A stretch of DNA of 64,000 nucleotides from Breoghania sp. (GCF_963674635.1 NZ_OY771475.1:3671501-3735500), one strand, 5' to 3'. Positions 50,272 to 62,149 are shown, numbered from the stretch's first letter. Notes: generated from the letters alone by a model not told the origin. Translations and numbers: made by a program.

Positions 50272-50877
50272 ATGCGCCGTGTGACGTTTTTTATTGCCGC
50301 TGCGGTGGCCATGACCCTGTTCCATTTCGTGCCGGCCAAGGCACAGGAAATGGTTTTCGACCCCGCAACGCGCACATGGGTCAAATACTACATGACCCAG
50401 GACGCGGCTGCGGCGATCGCCAAGCGCAAGTACAAGCGCCGTGAAGTGAGCTATCGCGGGGCGGAAATTCCCGGCACGATCATCGTGGACACCGAGGACC
50501 GCTCGCTGACCTATGTGCTGGAACATGGCCGGGCCATGAAATACGGCATCGGCGTCGGGCGCGAGGGCTTCACCTGGTCTGGCCGTGAAAAGATCACCCG
50601 CAAGGCCAAGTGGCCGGGCTGGACGCCGCCGCAGGAGATGCGCGTTCGCGAAGCCAAGGCTGGCCGCAAGATCCCGGCCTACATGCCCGGCGGCGAAGAC
50701 AATCCGCTTGGTGCGCGCGCGCTCTATCTCGGCAACACGATCTACCGCATCCACGGCACCAACGAGGACTGGAGCATCGGTCGCCAGGTGTCTTCCGGCT
50801 GCATCCGCATGTTCAATAATGATGTGATCGATCTTTATGAGCGCGTGAAGGTCGGCGCCCCGGTCATCGTGCGCTGA
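50272..50877 (+). CDS. L,D-transpeptidase (YkuD family)
   Basis: A 201-aa periplasmic enzyme that cross-links peptidoglycan stem peptides (or links them to outer-membrane proteins). Signal peptide residues 1-25 (ending VPAKAQEM). The YkuD catalytic motif is IHGTNEDWSIGRQVSSGCIRM, with Cys as nucleophile. Start ATG at 50272 has GGAG about 8 nt upstream. Confidence 0.94.
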   Translation: MRRVTFFIAAAVAMTLFHFVPAKAQEMVFDPATRTWVKYYMTQDAAAAIAKRKYKRREVSYRGAEIPGTIIVDTEDRSLTYVLEHGRAMKYGIGVGREGFTWSGREKITRKAKWPGWTPPQEMRVREAKAGRKIPAYMPGGEDNPLGARALYLGNTIYRIHGTNEDWSIGRQVSSGCIRMFNNDVIDLYERVKVGAPVIVR

Positions 50878-50901
50878 TCGTTTCATCGTGCGCTGATCGT
50901 T
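50864..50901 (+). repeat. Perfect 19-bp tandem duplication across the stop codon
   Basis: TCATCGTGCGCTGATCGTT occurs at 50864-50882 and again at 50883-50901. The first copy contains the L,D-transpeptidase stop (50875-50877), so the second is outside the gene: probably a slippage duplication with no effect on the protein. Confidence 0.8.
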
Positions 50902-50939
50902 CAGCCTTTGCCGAATTGACAGAACAGGACGCGCGGTGG

Positions 50940-52169
50940 TCAGGCGACTGCCGCGCGTTTTATTTCGCCCGTCCGCCAGCGGAAGAGTTCCACCGGATGC
51001 TCCATGCCTTTCAGGTGATGGGGGCCGATGCTTTCCCAGTTTTGCGGATCAAAGGACGCCACCGCATCGGTGGCCAGCGCGGGCGTGCGCAGTTCCTTTG
51101 TCAGATCCTCGATGCGGGCGGCGGCGTTGACCGCCGGGCCGACGACGGAAAAGGACAGGCGCGAGGGAACGCCGATATTGCCGAACATGACCTCACCGAG
51201 CGAGGCGGACAGGCCGAACTGGAATTCCGGCAGGCCCTTGTTGCGGCGCCTCATGTTGACCGCCTGATGACGGAGGATGGTATCGCGGACGGCCACATTG
51301 GCGGCACGGATGGCATCTGGGCACTCGGCGTCGTCGCCCAGCGGGAAGATGGCCAGCACCGCATCTCCGATGAAGTCGAGGACCTCGCCGCCTGCCTCGA
51401 TGGCGCTGCCGGCGGTGCAGTCGAAGAAATCATTGAGAAGGCTGAGATAGGCGTCGGCGGGCATGGTCTCGGCAAGCGTGGATGAGCCGCGCAGATCCGA
51501 ATAGAGGATGACGGCACTGGTGGTCGCGCCGTCGCCGCGACGGATATTGCCCGCCAGAACCTCCCGTCCCGCATGTTTGCCGAGATAGGTTTCGGTGATG
51601 TTCGTGGTGATGCTGGCCTGAATGGCCGTCCGGCATGCAACGGCGAAGCCGCGCTGGATCCGCCGCAAGGCCTGGATGTCGGAATCGGTGAAGCCGCCCG
51701 CGCGGTTCGAGGTCCAGCTGATCAGGATGCCCGCCTTCTTGCCGACCGGCTGGGTGGAGGCGGAATCGAACCGTGTCATCATCGCCAGATAGTCGGTGAA
51801 ACCATCGGCGGCGAGCTTTTCAAGAAGCGGGAAGTCGGTCAGCGCGCCTTGTCCGGAAAGGCGGCGGCGCAGGACCGAAGAGCCGGAATCCACCAGATGC
51901 TTGAAGGTGCTCAGATTCCACTCGTCCGATTTCTGGTCGCGATGGGCGAATTGCTCCAGCACCACCGTCTGTCCGCGCCGCCACATTGCGGCCTCCACCT
52001 CGATCAACGGATGCAGCGTTGGCCACGAAAGCATCGATCGGGACACGGGAACGCCGATGGAATAGAGCGTTTCGCAGACATCGCGGAACATGCTCACGAT
52101 GTTGGGTGTGCCAAGCGCCTGGTCGATGATCCAGTCTTCGAGAGAAGTGATCAAAGCATCGTGAGACAT
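50940..52169 (-). CDS. Class III adenylate/guanylate cyclase domain protein
   Basis: A 409-aa soluble protein. Residues about 1-200 form a sensor-like region, then a linker and a class III cyclase domain (about 215-395) with VILYSDLRGSSTLAE (first metal Asp), EVLDFIGDAVLAIFP (second metal Asp) and GPAVNAAARIEDL. The substrate-specifying positions cannot be judged without an alignment, so ATP or GTP remains open. No cAMP-binding regulator gene is adjacent. Confidence 0.88.
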   Translation of the reverse strand: MSHDALITSLEDWIIDQALGTPNIVSMFRDVCETLYSIGVPVSRSMLSWPTLHPLIEVEAAMWRRGQTVVLEQFAHRDQKSDEWNLSTFKHLVDSGSSVLRRRLSGQGALTDFPLLEKLAADGFTDYLAMMTRFDSASTQPVGKKAGILISWTSNRAGGFTDSDIQALRRIQRGFAVACRTAIQASITTNITETYLGKHAGREVLAGNIRRGDGATTSAVILYSDLRGSSTLAETMPADAYLSLLNDFFDCTAGSAIEAGGEVLDFIGDAVLAIFPLGDDAECPDAIRAANVAVRDTILRHQAVNMRRRNKGLPEFQFGLSASLGEVMFGNIGVPSRLSFSVVGPAVNAAARIEDLTKELRTPALATDAVASFDPQNWESIGPHHLKGMEHPVELFRWRTGEIKRAAVA

Positions 52170-52348
52170 GAAAGAGATCCGGTTGAGAGAAGCGCCCCAT
52201 GCAGACTTTCACCACGAGGATGAAGGATGTCTCCGTGCCGGTCGCGACCGTCGGTGCATCGGTCCAAGTATCGGCGTGTGGAAATGGTTCGCTAAAGATT
52301 GGTCAGACGAAGGAGGAGATCAAGCGCAGTTACACGCAGTTGTGATGG

Positions 52349-52825
52349 TCAGTTTTCATCAGGTGCGTCTGGAATTCGGCGTTTGGGCACACGGTGCGCG
52401 GGGCGGGTATCGGCAAAGGCCCATAGCCTTGAGCCGAGAAAGGTCACTATCGGCACCACGATTATCGAGACCACGATACCTGCCGATTGAGGCCAATCGG
52501 TGAAGGTGAGCCAGCTTGCGAGCGCGCCGGAATTGATGGCAAAGCCGCCAAGCGCGATCAGGAAAAAGCGCGGCAGACGCGCATGCCAGCGTTTGCCTGT
52601 GTCGCTGTCTTGCGGGAACGACCAGAAGTGGTGGCCTGCGAAGGACACCGTGAACGCGGTCAGGAACGCGATCGTATTGGCGAGAAGGGGCGGCAGAATG
52701 CCGGGCATGGCAAGGGCCAGCGCCACCCCGGCGTGAACGCCCGTCGCCGCGAGCCCGACAATGCCGAAGCGCGAGGCCGCCAGGATCTCTCCGGCCGCCC
52801 GTCCGCGCCACGCCGGATCAGGCAT
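52349..52825 (-). CDS. GtrA family membrane protein (putative polyprenyl-glucose flippase)
   Basis: A 158-aa protein with four hydrophobic helices (about 18-36, 43-65, 87-105 and 114-132) and GtrA-type motifs (FGIVGLAATGVHAGVAL, FAGHHFWSFP). It overlaps the upstream GT2 gene by 8 nt (52818-52825), so they are translated together. GtrA proteins work with a GtrB-type transferase in flipping or transferring glucosyl-lipid for surface glycosylation. No specific gtrC is visible. Confidence 0.85.
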   Translation of the reverse strand: MPDPAWRGRAAGEILAASRFGIVGLAATGVHAGVALALAMPGILPPLLANTIAFLTAFTVSFAGHHFWSFPQDSDTGKRWHARLPRFFLIALGGFAINSGALASWLTFTDWPQSAGIVVSIIVVPIVTFLGSRLWAFADTRPAHRVPKRRIPDAPDEN

Positions 52826-53888
52826 CGCCTGCTCCCTCGGTCTCTGTGTTCTCGGCAGGGTGCTTCGGGCCGGATATCACGTCGCGCACGAGATAGACCG
52901 GGCGTTGCTTGGTTTCGTTGAAGAGGCGGGCGACATATTCGCCGACGATCCCGATGGAGAGGAGCTGGATGCCGGAGAAGAACAGGATCGCCGTCATGAT
53001 GGAGGCGTAGCCTGGCATGTCGATGCCGAAAACGAGTGTGCGCAGAACCAGATAGAGCGCATAGGCAAAGGCGAGCGTGGCAATGCCCGCGCCACAGTAG
53101 AACCAGACGCGCAAGGGCAGGGTCGAAAAACCGGTGAGCCCGTCGAGCGCGAAATTCCACAGTTTCCAGTAATTCCACTTGGTCGTGCCCGCCGCACGCG
53201 CCGGGCGCTCATAGGGCAGCGCCATGGCAGAAAAGCCCACCCAGGCGAAAAGACCTTTCATGAAGCGGTTGCGCTCAGGCAGGTCGCGCAACGCCTCGAT
53301 CACGCAACGGTCGATGAGGCGGAAGTCGCCCGCATTGGCCGGAAGGTCGATATTGGAAAGGCGGTTGAACAGGCGGTAAAAGGCGGAGGCGGATCCGCGC
53401 TTGACGGCGCTGTCGCTGGTGCGGTCCACGCGCAGACCGTAGACGACGTCATAACCGGCGCGCCAACCCTCGATCATCTGCGGAATGAGCTCCGGCGGAT
53501 CCTGAAGGTCGGCGTCGAGCACGATCGCCACGTCGCCATTGGCATGGTCGAGGCCGGCGGTGAGGGCGGCCTCCTTGCCGAAATTGCGCGAAAGGCCGAT
53601 CAGGCAGCCGGGAAGCCCGGCAGAGATCTTCCCGCTCAGGATTGCAGCGGTGCGATCCCGGCTGCCATCGTCAATGAAGACGAATTCATGCGCGAGACCT
53701 TCGCGGGCCAGAATGTCACCGACAACATCGAGGAACTGCTCGATGACCTCTTCCTCGTTGAAGACGGGAACGATCAGGCTGACAAAAGGCGCACTGATCC
53801 GTTCCGCCTTGCGCCGGGCGGCATAGGGAGAAACGCCTTGCGGGGTCGAGGAAGGGTCCAGCATGGGGGCCTTGCGAAGTCCGGTCAT
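52818..53888 (-). CDS. GtrB-like glycosyltransferase family 2
   Basis: A 356-aa GT-A enzyme: FVSLIVPVFNEEEVIEQFL, VFIDDGSRDRT, IVLDADLQDPP (DxD-like) and DRFMKGLFAWVGF-like region, with two C-terminal transmembrane helices (about 270-290 and 305-325). This is the undecaprenyl-phosphate glucosyltransferase type. The ATG at 53888 (MTGLRK) is used; the conserved start is near residue 35. Probably makes a bactoprenyl-linked sugar for GtrA. Confidence 0.92.
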   Translation of the reverse strand: MTGLRKAPMLDPSSTPQGVSPYAARRKAERISAPFVSLIVPVFNEEEVIEQFLDVVGDILAREGLAHEFVFIDDGSRDRTAAILSGKISAGLPGCLIGLSRNFGKEAALTAGLDHANGDVAIVLDADLQDPPELIPQMIEGWRAGYDVVYGLRVDRTSDSAVKRGSASAFYRLFNRLSNIDLPANAGDFRLIDRCVIEALRDLPERNRFMKGLFAWVGFSAMALPYERPARAAGTTKWNYWKLWNFALDGLTGFSTLPLRVWFYCGAGIATLAFAYALYLVLRTLVFGIDMPGYASIMTAILFFSGIQLLSIGIVGEYVARLFNETKQRPVYLVRDVISGPKHPAENTETEGAGDA

Positions 53889-53996
53889 CGGTTGAGCGTT
53901 CCGCGTTGCTTAGACCGTATTGCCCTGCTTGTCACATGGCTTGTGTCGCCGCACGGGCAGGAGGTTTGCGATGCGAGCACGGATGCCTGAAATGGT

Positions 53997-54030
53997 CATG
54001 CCGCCGAAGCGCTAAGGCTGCGGCGGCATG
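53997..54030. repeat. 10-bp inverted repeat downstream of secA
   Basis: CATGCCGCCG / CGGCGGCATG around 14 nt. It lies 42 bp after the secA stop but has no T run on either side. Confidence 0.5.
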
Positions 54031-54071
54031 AAAGATCTTTCGTCAGGCATTTTCAGCGAAAGGACGGCGCG

Positions 54072-56855
<2,784 letters not shown>

Positions 56856-57125
56856 GATGGTCCTTCCTTTGGCAAAGTCGGGCCAAGTCGCAAGCCTGCG
56901 GCTGCGGCGTGACGTCAATACAGTTTCGACAGGACCGAAGGCGGCCGGGAGGCCAGAGCCGGAGCGGTCCAAACGGTTAACGGGCACGGACAAAGCCGAG
57001 CCGACCGACAGATAAGAGTGGGCACAATGCTTGTCAACGCCGCCTCAGTCGGCATAACTCCCATCAGCGCCGATGGCCCACTTCATCACGGGTCCGCAAC
57101 CTACACCCACAGACAGGAAGCTTAC

Positions 57126-58004
57126 ATGTTTCATTCCACCAAGGCCGTCGCTGTGCGTCCGTTCATCGCCGGTTGTCTGATCGCGCTTTTCGCAGCCTCG
57201 CCGCTCAGCGCGGCCGAAGACGGCGACAAGGTCGTGGCCACGGTCAACGGCACGAAGATCACCGAAGCGGATGTCGCGATCGCGGCGCAGGATTATGCGC
57301 AGGACCTGGCACAGGTGCCGGAGGCGGTGCGCCGCAACCTGCTGGTCGGCGTTCTGGTCGACATGCATGTCCTGGCGGAGGCGTCTCTGGCTGAAGGGCG
57401 CGACAAGGACCCGGAGGTCCAGAAGCAGCTGGAATATGTCCGCCTGCGTACGTTACGCGATTCCTATTTTAACGATGACAAGTCGTTGCAGCCCGAAGAG
57501 GCGGCGATCAAGGCGCTTTATGACGAAAAGTACGGCGATTTCGAAGGCCCGAAGGAAGTTCATGCCCGCCACATTCTCGTGAAGACCGAGGACGAAGCCA
57601 AGGAACTCATCAAGGAGCTGGATGGCGGCAAGGATTTTGCGGAGCTGGCAAAAGAAAAGTCGACCGGTCCGTCCGGCCCCCAGGGCGGCGATCTCGGTTT
57701 CTTCACCAAGGAGCGGATGGTTGCGCCCTTCGCCGAAGCCGCTTTCGCGATGGAGCCGGGCACCTATTCCAAGGAGCCTGTCAAAACGGATTTCGGCTGG
57801 CACGTGATCAAGGTGGAGGAAGTGCGCAGCCAGCCTGCGCCGAGCTTTGAGGCGGTCAAGAACCAGCTGCGCGTGGAAGCGATCCGCAGCCATTACAACA
57901 AGGTGATGGAAGATCTGAAGGCGAAGGCCGACATCACCATCGTGGAAGACGATGCGGCGAAGGCTGATGCGGATAACGCGGATGCCGAAAAGTCGGCGCA
58001 ATAA
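57126..58004 (+). CDS. Periplasmic parvulin-type peptidyl-prolyl isomerase
   Basis: A 292-aa SurA/PrsA-like chaperone: signal peptide residues 1-29 (ending PLSAAEDG), an N-terminal helical chaperone domain, and a PpiC domain (about 143-235: VHARHILVKTEDEAKELIKE, GPSGPQGGDLGFFTKERMV). The tail is acidic (DADNADAEKSAQ). The divergent neighbour is secA, so export and folding lie together. GGAAG lies just before the ATG. Confidence 0.94.
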   Translation: MFHSTKAVAVRPFIAGCLIALFAASPLSAAEDGDKVVATVNGTKITEADVAIAAQDYAQDLAQVPEAVRRNLLVGVLVDMHVLAEASLAEGRDKDPEVQKQLEYVRLRTLRDSYFNDDKSLQPEEAAIKALYDEKYGDFEGPKEVHARHILVKTEDEAKELIKELDGGKDFAELAKEKSTGPSGPQGGDLGFFTKERMVAPFAEAAFAMEPGTYSKEPVKTDFGWHVIKVEEVRSQPAPSFEAVKNQLRVEAIRSHYNKVMEDLKAKADITIVEDDAAKADADNADAEKSAQ

Positions 58005-58094
58005 GCCGCCTGAGAAAATGGAACAGACATGCGTGAAGCCGGGCCTTGTGCCCGGCTTCGCCGTTTTTGCGTGAGGGGTTCAAGGCCGCCTTGC

Positions 58095-58700
58095 TCAGGC
58101 CTTCCACGGGCCGATCAGATGTCTGGTGACTTGCCGCAAGGTGTCCTCGTCGCAATCGAGGCTGTCCGTCAGAAGGCTCGTCCAGGCATAGCTGGTCATC
58201 AGGTTGGCGGCGATGAGCGGATCGATGTCTGCACGCACGTCGCCGCGCGCCTTCGCGCGTTCGATGAGTTTCGCTGAATGGGCCATTCGTTCGTCGCGAT
58301 AGGTCCGCAAGGCCTCTGCGGCGCTTTCGTTCGACTGGGCTTCCGCGATCACCGAGCGGAAAATGCTGCCGGAGGGTGTTTCGCGCCAATGGCGGAACAG
58401 ATCGCGCAGAAACCTGAAGACGTCCTCTTCGATCGAGCCGCTGTCGTGGTCGGCAATGGGACGTTTCTGGCGGTGGTAGACATCCAGGAGAAGGGCGGCC
58501 TTGCTCGGCCACCAGCGATAGATCGTCGGCTTGCCCGCGCGGGCGCGTCTGGCAACCGCTTCGATGGAGAAGCCGGCATATCCCTTTTCGGCGAGAATCT
58601 CCGTTGCCGCGTTGCGGATGGCCTCAGCGCTGGCCTCACTGCGTTTTGCCCCAACCGACTGGCGCGTCTTGATCTGTTGCGACATCTCCGGCTCGTCCAT
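58095..58700 (-). CDS. TetR family transcriptional regulator
   Basis: A 201-aa repressor-type protein. N-terminal helix-turn-helix (AIRNAATEILAEKGYAGFSIE, VARRARAGKPTIYRWWPSKA) and a C-terminal ligand domain. I use the ATG at 58700; an ATG at 58685 is equally possible. A palindrome overlapping the promoter of the divergent small membrane gene is probably its operator, so it likely represses that gene. It lies between the parvulin gene and argJ. Confidence 0.9.
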   Translation of the reverse strand: MDEPEMSQQIKTRQSVGAKRSEASAEAIRNAATEILAEKGYAGFSIEAVARRARAGKPTIYRWWPSKAALLLDVYHRQKRPIADHDSGSIEEDVFRFLRDLFRHWRETPSGSIFRSVIAEAQSNESAAEALRTYRDERMAHSAKLIERAKARGDVRADIDPLIAANLMTSYAWTSLLTDSLDCDEDTLRQVTRHLIGPWKA

Positions 58701-58939
58701 TCCTCGTGTCGATATCGTGTTGGTGCGGCAATCGGGGGCGCCTTGCGAAGGACTTTCGACAGGATCGGCGCAGATCGACATCCGGTCTAGCATATCGTCC
58801 GGTGAATGGCATCGCCGTGTTCCCGTTCCTTGTCAGCCTGCGGTTTCGGCTTTTTCCGTCCGGAATGTCGCCGCCCTTCATTCGCGAATGTCGGCGCGAA
58901 TGCCGGCGCGCCTGTCATGCGATGCGCCCCGTGATCGGC

Positions 58940-58968
58940 TTGACAAAACGAAACGGATCGTTTTATTA
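58940..58968 (+). promoter_or_regulatory. Promoter of the small membrane gene with an overlapping TetR-type operator
   Basis: TTGACA-N17-TTATTA. The spacer contains the perfect dyad AAACG-GAT-CGTTT (58951-58963), preceded by a third AAACG half-site (58946-58950). The 9-bp inverted repeat CGGATCGTT / AACGATCCG (58954-58962 and 58983-58991) also flanks the -10. Repressor binding here would block RNA polymerase. Confidence 0.7.
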
Positions 58969-59013
58969 AGTCGCGTGATCTGAACGATCCGTAACGTATA
59001 GAAGGTCCGATCC

Positions 59014-59238
59014 ATGTCGACACCCGCTTTTTCCCGTAGCCGCTTTACCTTCCTCGTTCTGCTATGCGTCTATCCGCTGGTCACGGCTCTCCTTTATGCG
59101 CTCGTCCCGCTTACCGAGGGGTGGGCCATGTGGCAGCGCACGGCAATTCTGGCTCCCATTATGGTGGTGATCCTGGTTTGGGGTCTCATTCCTTTCATTC
59201 ACCGGCGGTTTGGCTCCTTTCTTCACCCTGGGCAGTGA
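59014..59238 (+). CDS. Small membrane protein under probable TetR control
   Basis: A 74-aa protein with two hydrophobic helices (about 12-30 and 43-61). It starts 46 bp after the predicted -10 of the TetR-type promoter. No family I recognise; position beside a TetR gene suggests a stress or efflux-related role, but that is inference. Confidence 0.7.
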   Translation: MSTPAFSRSRFTFLVLLCVYPLVTALLYALVPLTEGWAMWQRTAILAPIMVVILVWGLIPFIHRRFGSFLHPGQ

Positions 59239-59283
59239 AAAGGCGCTGAAGGAAACAAGAAGGGGACTTGCGCGCGTAACGCG

Positions 59284-59320
59284 CCCCGCTAAAACGGAGC
59301 GGGGGCTTTCCCGCCCCGCT
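59284..59320 (+). promoter_or_regulatory. argJ: argJ leader with two mutually exclusive hairpins
   Basis: CCCCGCT (59284-59290), AGCGGGG (59298-59304) and CCCCGCT (59314-59320). The middle segment can pair with either neighbour, with loops of 7 or 9 nt. The second alternative is followed by TTTG and lies just before the GAGG ribosome site at 59327. Confidence 0.45.
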
Positions 59321-59335
59321 TTGAACGAGGTTTTC

Positions 59336-60577
59336 ATGTCCGCCGCCATTTCTCCGCTTGCGCCTGCGTCCTATCCGGAAATGCCGGAAATCGAAGGGGT
59401 GCGTTTTGCGACCGCCGAAGCCGGGATCAAATACAAGGGGCGCACGGATGTGCTCCTGATGCTGTTTGACGAAGGCGCGCAGGTGGCCGGTGTCTTCACC
59501 CGCTCGCGCTGCCCGTCTGCGCCTGTCGACTGGTGCCGGGCAAACCTGTCCGGTGGAGTGGCGCGCGCGCTGATGGTGAATTCCGGCAATGCCAATGCCT
59601 TCACCGGCAAAAAGGGGCAGGCCGCGGTGGAGCTTTCCGCCGAGATCGTCGCCAAGGCGGCGGGCTATGCGCCGAGCGAGATTTTCCTCGCGTCCACCGG
59701 TGTGATCGGCGAACCGCTTCCCGCCGAACGCTTCGCCCCGGTGATCGACGACCTGATCGCGCGCGCCGCGCCCGGTCCGTGGATCGAGCCGGCCAAGGCG
59801 ATCATGACCACCGACACCTATCCCAAGGTGGCCACCCGCACGGTGGATCTCGGTGGCATGCCCGTCACCATCAATGGCATCGCCAAGGGGGCGGGCATGA
59901 TCGCGCCGGACATGGCGACGATGCTCTCCTTCATCGTGACCGATGCCCCCATCGCAGCCCCCGTGCTTCAGGCGCTTCTGCGCGACGGCGTTGGCGGGTC
60001 GTTCAACGCGGTGACCGTGGACAGCGATACCTCCACCTCAGATACGGTCCTGGCCTTCTCCACCGGCAAGGCGGCAGGCGGTCGTGCGCCCAAGATCCTG
60101 ACGGCGGAGGATGCACGGCTCGATGAATTCCGCGCCGCCTTCAACGAGATCCTGCTCGACCTTGCGCATCAGGTGGTGCGCGACGGTGAGGGCGCACGCA
60201 AGTTCGTGGAAGTGAACGTGACAGGGGCCGAGACCGATGCCTCGGCCAAGAAGATCGCGCTTTCGATCGCCAACTCGCCGTTGGTGAAGACCGCGATTGC
60301 GGGCGAGGACGCCAATTGGGGGCGTGTGGTGATGGCGGTCGGCAAGGCCGGGGAGCCCGCCGATCGCGACCGTCTGGCGATCTGGTTCGGCGATGTGCGC
60401 GTTGCGGTCGAGGGCGAGCGCGATGCGGCCTACAGCGAGGAGGCGGCGTCCGCCGTCATGAAGAAGGACAAGATCGTCATCCGCGCCGATATTGGCCTGG
60501 CCAATGGCGCGGCAACGGTCTGGACCTGCGATCTCACCAAGGCCTATGTCGAGATCAATGGCGACTACAGAAGCTGA
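59336..60577 (+). CDS. argJ: Bifunctional glutamate N-acetyltransferase / amino-acid acetyltransferase ArgJ
   Basis: Moves acetyl from N-acetylornithine to glutamate, and in bifunctional forms makes N-acetylglutamate from acetyl-CoA, in arginine synthesis. The 413-aa protein self-cleaves between Ala and Thr in the conserved GMIAPDMATML motif. Start ATG at 59336 has GAGG five bases before it. The GNAT gene starts 4 bp after its stop, so they form an operon. Confidence 0.96.
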   Translation: MSAAISPLAPASYPEMPEIEGVRFATAEAGIKYKGRTDVLLMLFDEGAQVAGVFTRSRCPSAPVDWCRANLSGGVARALMVNSGNANAFTGKKGQAAVELSAEIVAKAAGYAPSEIFLASTGVIGEPLPAERFAPVIDDLIARAAPGPWIEPAKAIMTTDTYPKVATRTVDLGGMPVTINGIAKGAGMIAPDMATMLSFIVTDAPIAAPVLQALLRDGVGGSFNAVTVDSDTSTSDTVLAFSTGKAAGGRAPKILTAEDARLDEFRAAFNEILLDLAHQVVRDGEGARKFVEVNVTGAETDASAKKIALSIANSPLVKTAIAGEDANWGRVVMAVGKAGEPADRDRLAIWFGDVRVAVEGERDAAYSEEAASAVMKKDKIVIRADIGLANGAATVWTCDLTKAYVEINGDYRS

Positions 60578-60581
60578 GGCG

Positions 60582-61388
60582 ATGCGTCTCGTCCGGCCCG
60601 ACAATCTGGACGAGGTGTTTGCGCTGGAGCAGGCCAATCTCACGGCCTTTCCGAGCGAGATGCTGCATTTCGACGGCGCGTGGCTGACCCGGCTTTCGCC
60701 GGGCAACCCCGCGCGCCGGGTCAATTCCCTCAATATCTACGACCCCGGTGACGATCAAGATGCGCAGCGTCGCCTGGCATGTGCGGTGGGCCGCTTCGCC
60801 GAAGCGGGCATCGACATGCACCTGCGCTGGACGCCGCTTGTCCCTGAAAGCATCGATGCGCTCATCGATGCCCAGGGCTGGCAACGTTATGCGCTGACCG
60901 AGGTCTGGTCGGCGCCGGTTCCGCAAGACATTGCAGATGTGGCGAGCGCCGATGAGGCGGGGGAAGACATCGTGCGCCTGCCGCTTGTTCAATGGCTTGC
61001 CGATTTTGCCGCCGTCGGCGGAACAGGGGCCGACAAGGTGGGCGAACGGGCGCTTGCGGCGCTGCGCGCTTCATTGGAACGTGTGCCAGCGGACCTGCTG
61101 GCGCTCTCCATCCGCTCTGAAAACGGTGAGGCCATGGCGGTGCTTCTGGGGGTCTGCGACGGGGATCTGATCGGGATTTTCGATGTCGCAACGGCTCCCG
61201 CGCATCGGCGAAAGGGCCTTGCGGGCCGGTTGGTGCGTGCGGCCCTTGCCCATGGCGCGCAGTCGGGCGCCAGGACGGCCTGGCTTCAGGTTGTTGCCGA
61301 CAACATGCCGGCCCGCGGCCTTTATGCGGATTTCGGTTTCAAGCCCGCCTATCAATACCATTACTGCCGTCCGCCGGGCGCGGGTTAA
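60582..61388 (+). CDS. GNAT family N-acetyltransferase
   Basis: A 268-aa protein with a C-terminal GNAT domain (about 160-262): IGIFDVATAPAHRRKGLAGRLVRAAL (acetyl-CoA loop) and NMPARGLYADFGFKPAYQYHYC. The N-terminal half is unlike any family I know. It starts 4 bp after argJ and is probably co-translated. An ATG at 60558 would overlap argJ. Acceptor unknown. Confidence 0.85.
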   Translation: MRLVRPDNLDEVFALEQANLTAFPSEMLHFDGAWLTRLSPGNPARRVNSLNIYDPGDDQDAQRRLACAVGRFAEAGIDMHLRWTPLVPESIDALIDAQGWQRYALTEVWSAPVPQDIADVASADEAGEDIVRLPLVQWLADFAAVGGTGADKVGERALAALRASLERVPADLLALSIRSENGEAMAVLLGVCDGDLIGIFDVATAPAHRRKGLAGRLVRAALAHGAQSGARTAWLQVVADNMPARGLYADFGFKPAYQYHYCRPPGAG

Positions 61389-61472
61389 GGGAATGCTTCG
61401 GCATTCATGGCAATTCGCTCGTTTATCGTTAATCGCCTCTTCCGGCTCCGTCTCACCATGGAACATGCCCCG

Positions 61473-61874
61473 ATGCCCAATCTTCTGCTCGTCGTCGCCT
61501 GCGCTCTTATCGATGAGGACGGGCGCATCCTCATTGCCCAGCGTCCCGAGGGAAAGGCGCTCGCAGGAATGTGGGAATTTCCCGGCGGAAAGGTCGAGCC
61601 GGGCGAGCGTCCGGAAGATTCCCTGATCCGCGAACTCAGCGAAGAGCTCGCGATCACGGTTAAGAAAGAGTGCCTCGCCCCGCTCACCTTCGCGAGCCAC
61701 GCTTACGACGATTTTCACCTCCTCATGCCACTTTACGTTTGCAGACGTTGGCAGGGATTTGTCCAGGGCCGGGAGGGGCAGGCACTCAAATGGGTGCGTC
61801 CGAAGGCCTTGCGAGATTATCCGATGCCCCCAGCAGACGAACCGCTTATTCCGCACTTGATCGACCTCTTGTAG
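61473..61874 (+). CDS. mutT: 8-oxo-dGTP diphosphatase MutT (Nudix)
   Basis: Removes 8-oxo-dGTP from the nucleotide pool. The 133-aa protein has the Nudix box GGKVEPGERPEDSLIRELSE-EL (split here) near residue 40 and a C-terminal WVRPKAL. The ATG at 61473 gives the usual length; ATGs at 61458 and 61407 are possible but add non-conserved residues. Confidence 0.93.
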   Translation: MPNLLLVVACALIDEDGRILIAQRPEGKALAGMWEFPGGKVEPGERPEDSLIRELSEELAITVKKECLAPLTFASHAYDDFHLLMPLYVCRRWQGFVQGREGQALKWVRPKALRDYPMPPADEPLIPHLIDLL

Positions 61875-61910
61875 GGGCGGTGCGGGAGGGCCCGCAAGAA
61901 AGTGCAGACC

Positions 61911-62123
61911 ATGAGCCTCAGCCCTGCCAAGAACGGCATGTTCCGCATCCGTCGCGTGTTCAGCGCCTTTCTTTCAGACGAGCGCGGATCAACGGCGATC
62001 GAATACAGCCTGATCGCCAGCATCATCGTTCTGGCGATCATCGGGTCGCTGACCGCGCTGGGAACGTCCTTGCGCGACGATTTCTATGAACCGGTGGCTG
62101 TCGGTTTGGCCGGGGGCAACTGA
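61911..62123 (+). CDS. Flp family type IVb pilin (orphan)
   Basis: A 70-aa prepilin: short leader, then SAFLSDERGSTAIEYSLIAS with the GSTAIEY type IV pilin start (Glu at position +5 after Gly), and a hydrophobic helix to residue 58. Prepilin peptidase would cut after the Gly. There are no tad/cpa export genes nearby. ATG 61911 is used over GTG 61902. Confidence 0.88.
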   Translation: MSLSPAKNGMFRIRRVFSAFLSDERGSTAIEYSLIASIIVLAIIGSLTALGTSLRDDFYEPVAVGLAGGN

Positions 62124-62149
62124 ACCCCGCACGTCATCTGACGCGTTTC

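Noticed and set aside
53997..54030. The inverted repeat after secA as a terminator
   Set aside because: There is no T run; I list it only as a repeat.
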